A DNA stretch of 23,574 bases from JBCDBY01 sp039182715 (lineage in GTDB: Bacteria > Planctomycetota > PLA2). The stretch covers positions 1-23,574 of the forward strand of contig JBCDBY010000026.1 of the NCBI GenBank assembly GCA_039182715.1, given 5' to 3'. The translations under genes were made by a program, and so were the position numbers. The notes under the pieces were generated by a model that made no database searches, was not told the origin of the DNA, and saw nothing but the letters and a program-made list of their open reading frames with translations. Shown one piece after another: positions 23,101-23,574 of this stretch. The stretch's first letter is position 1. Every line of letters starts with the position of its first letter.

Positions 23101-23574
23101 CGACCGCGCGCGACGAGGACGAAGAGGCGCAACAGGCGCTGGACGAGTTCGTGGAGCTCAATCCCGACGGCAACATCTACAGCGAGGGCACGGTCATGAT
23201 GATCGCCGAAGCCGTGCTCATCGGTCTGCCGGCCGAAGCGATGGATCGTGTGCGAGGAACGGCGCATGCGCCCTACGAGGAGCACTTGCGCGACGCCGTG
23301 GTGCTGTGGGCACAGGGCCTTCCCTATGCCGCCGCGCTGTCCAAACTCGAAAGCTGCCTACCCGGGGCGCGACGCGCCTCCTATGAGCTCTTGGCGCACT
23401 GGCTCGGCATGGACCTCGCGCAGATGACGGGCGATGGTCCGGAGATGAAAAAAAGAATGGCGGCCGCCCGGAAGGCGGCCGCCGGACTCCGTCATGGGCG
23501 GGCGGAGACGATGCTCCGCAACAGAACTAGTCGAACTCCAGAATATCGTCGATGGCGACACCGAAGTGCGTGCC
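20124..23574 (+). CDS. Ser/Thr protein kinase-AAA ATPase-TPR fusion protein, 1150 aa visible, 3' end not in window
   Basis: The frame is open from GTG 20124 (just after an in-frame TAG) to the window end. Residues ~10-265 are a Hanks-type kinase: G-loop LGRGGFATVHLA, Lys42 in VALKVV, catalytic Asp138 in HRDIKPANVL, SDFGLA, and GTPLYMAPE. Residues ~290-540 are a STAND/AAA-type ATPase: FFGRIEELNEA, Walker A GRAGVGKS (~313-320), Walker B LALFLDDAQHA, and LVLATRPD. The rest is a helical TPR-like array (e.g. MKGDLDAAEDAYQRQGAIYE, AQGRANEALDALDRAI, MRGELDEAKKTIEKAL). No membrane helix is seen. It is probably a cytoplasmic signalling hub with TPR-mediated partner binding. The last ~18 codons (from ~23520) use rare codons and lie over a minus-strand gene tail, so the natural C-terminus is uncertain. 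Confidence 0.88.
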   Translation, partial: MHVLEPGTKIGSLRVERELGRGGFATVHLAWDEDLHRHVALKVVPHEAKFGTDAEQSSRFLDEARVVAALESPHVVTLYRLHEAHAAGLIFEMEFVGGGTLADAIREGALSLEKVDRILRGVLAGLGAAHAQGLLHRDIKPANVLVSQSGEAKLSDFGLARSIADDEEFFDDLHGTPLYMAPEVLVGDSASLQSDLWSIGVVAYQMLTGHRPFPSRDPAIFFGAVHNEEPEPLPPVVPIPLRNFVLACLEKDPRDRPADCAEAAALLDLQPTQVSEPRARIPQREPFFGRIEELNEATATLTRPEGRPLLIVGRAGVGKSALARAFADTARARGYVWIEASLTPMEGPLLTVVEAVREHAVLGDDPATSGFGPDGARLKDILRGGDLPKLESDQQALATLDHLLAGTVRAQPLALFLDDAQHASEEDVRLLSHLARRLGDRPFLLVLATRPDADATRGLESATRLDLAGLDERALFSMLEARLGHTVDGGIAMEIHGSTEGNPLLAEQLARHLWQTNAMEVSGTRMERGPAWSARTLPTSLRDVVMARMAALDDADRSLLDTAAVEGHEFDGRAVAAALDQPLLTVLRRLQSLCHRREIIEPSARGYRFAQRSIAEVLYQEMAPELRREVHRALAVHLEAREEAVDPARLGRHWYRAKERSKAAPHLLHVARDAYNRQELQRAKTYAEQSGLLDEPPSVPLEPYADIARVLASYLVRHGERERADRLYEHLLDDARRRGDDAARRRHESEYGSCLLRAGLSPPGDGQAWLTRAEDEPDDEIRFNCLKIAGDLFKMKGDLDAAEDAYQRQGAIYEETADHWRRGGVIGALASIALRRDNFARARRLYLEAARIHRVNSLSTNAAISSVMAVLASIQLGELDGADAELVSLIRELDLLGMPSIAAQGHLMLAECYLAQGRANEALDALDRAIPRMERLGNTGAAVNVLRVRAELLCMRGELDEAKKTIEKALTKSRSVKDLSQRLLALAAKTLIATARDEDEEAQQALDEFVELNPDGNIYSEGTVMMIAEAVLIGLPAEAMDRVRGTAHAPYEEHLRDAVVLWAQGLPYAAALSKLESCLPGARRASYELLAHWLGMDLAQMTGDGPEMKKRMAAARKAAAGLRHGRAETMLRNRTSRTPEYRRWRHRSAC
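23448..23483 (-). terminator. Intrinsic terminator for the minus-strand gene at the right edge
   Basis: On the minus strand a 10-bp GC stem (23474-23483 with 23459-23468) closes a 5-nt loop and is followed, after ATTC, by seven T (A-run 23448-23454 on +). It lies 43 bp past the stop of the minus-strand gene. It falls inside the open frame of the plus-strand kinase gene. Confidence 0.75.
23527..23574 (-). CDS. C-terminal tail of an unidentified minus-strand gene
   Basis: On the minus strand the frame from the window edge reads GTHFGVAIDDILEFD and then TAG (23529-23527). The codons are strongly GC-ending, unlike the plus-strand frame over the same bases, and an intrinsic terminator follows. 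Only 15 residues are visible, so no family can be named. Confidence 0.55.
   Translation of the reverse strand, partial: GTHFGVAIDDILEFD

Overview
The window is a gene-dense, high-GC bacterial chromosome segment of about 26 genes with short intergenic gaps. I see no rRNA, tRNA, CRISPR array, integrase or transposase. The mix suggests a Planctomycetota-like organism or a similar environmental lineage: a toroid repeat protein of planctomycete type at the left edge, a PEP-CTERM surface protein, a multi-EF-hand secreted protein, a type II glutamine synthetase, and a large kinase-ATPase-TPR protein. This taxonomic guess is inference; no marker gene is present.

Layout. 1-1437 (+): the 3' end of an alpha/alpha-toroid protein, a small hypothetical protein, and a decayed ABC ATPase. 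1434-2796 (-): a PEP-CTERM protein coupled to a small membrane-anchored protein. 2860-6326: a hypothetical protein, a VOC protein, a secreted thioredoxin-like protein with an in-frame UGA, and a glycerophosphodiester phosphodiesterase. 6482-9263: an eight-EF-hand protein, an RNA 2'-O-methyltransferase, a flavodoxin-fold quinone reductase, and a zinc-ribbon protein sharing an operon with an SLC13 permease (9266-10630). 10685-12176: a GNAT protein and a DJ-1/PfpI protein, convergent around a 65-bp inverted repeat. 12288-14953: glutamine synthetase II followed by a glutaminase with ankyrin repeats. 14945-18437: a small secreted protein, a cytoplasmic V4R hybrid histidine kinase, a DUF429 protein and a TFIIB-type zinc-ribbon protein. 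18434-20104 (-): NADP-type glutamate dehydrogenase and acylphosphatase. 20124-end (+): a Ser/Thr kinase-AAA-TPR protein open to the window edge, meeting the tail of a minus-strand gene with its own intrinsic terminator.

The most notable observation is at 4001-4921. A thioredoxin-like reading frame is split only by one TGA, which sits at the first position of a CxxC-type motif (U-S-R-C). It is followed 9 nt later by an 8-bp hairpin with G as the second base of its 5-nt loop. This fits a bacterial selenocysteine insertion element, so the gene is a candidate selenoprotein that standard gene callers would truncate or start late.

A second theme is glutamate/glutamine metabolism. Glutamine synthetase, its opposing hydrolase and glutamate dehydrogenase lie within 7.5 kb, and the first two are separated by a strong intercistronic hairpin.
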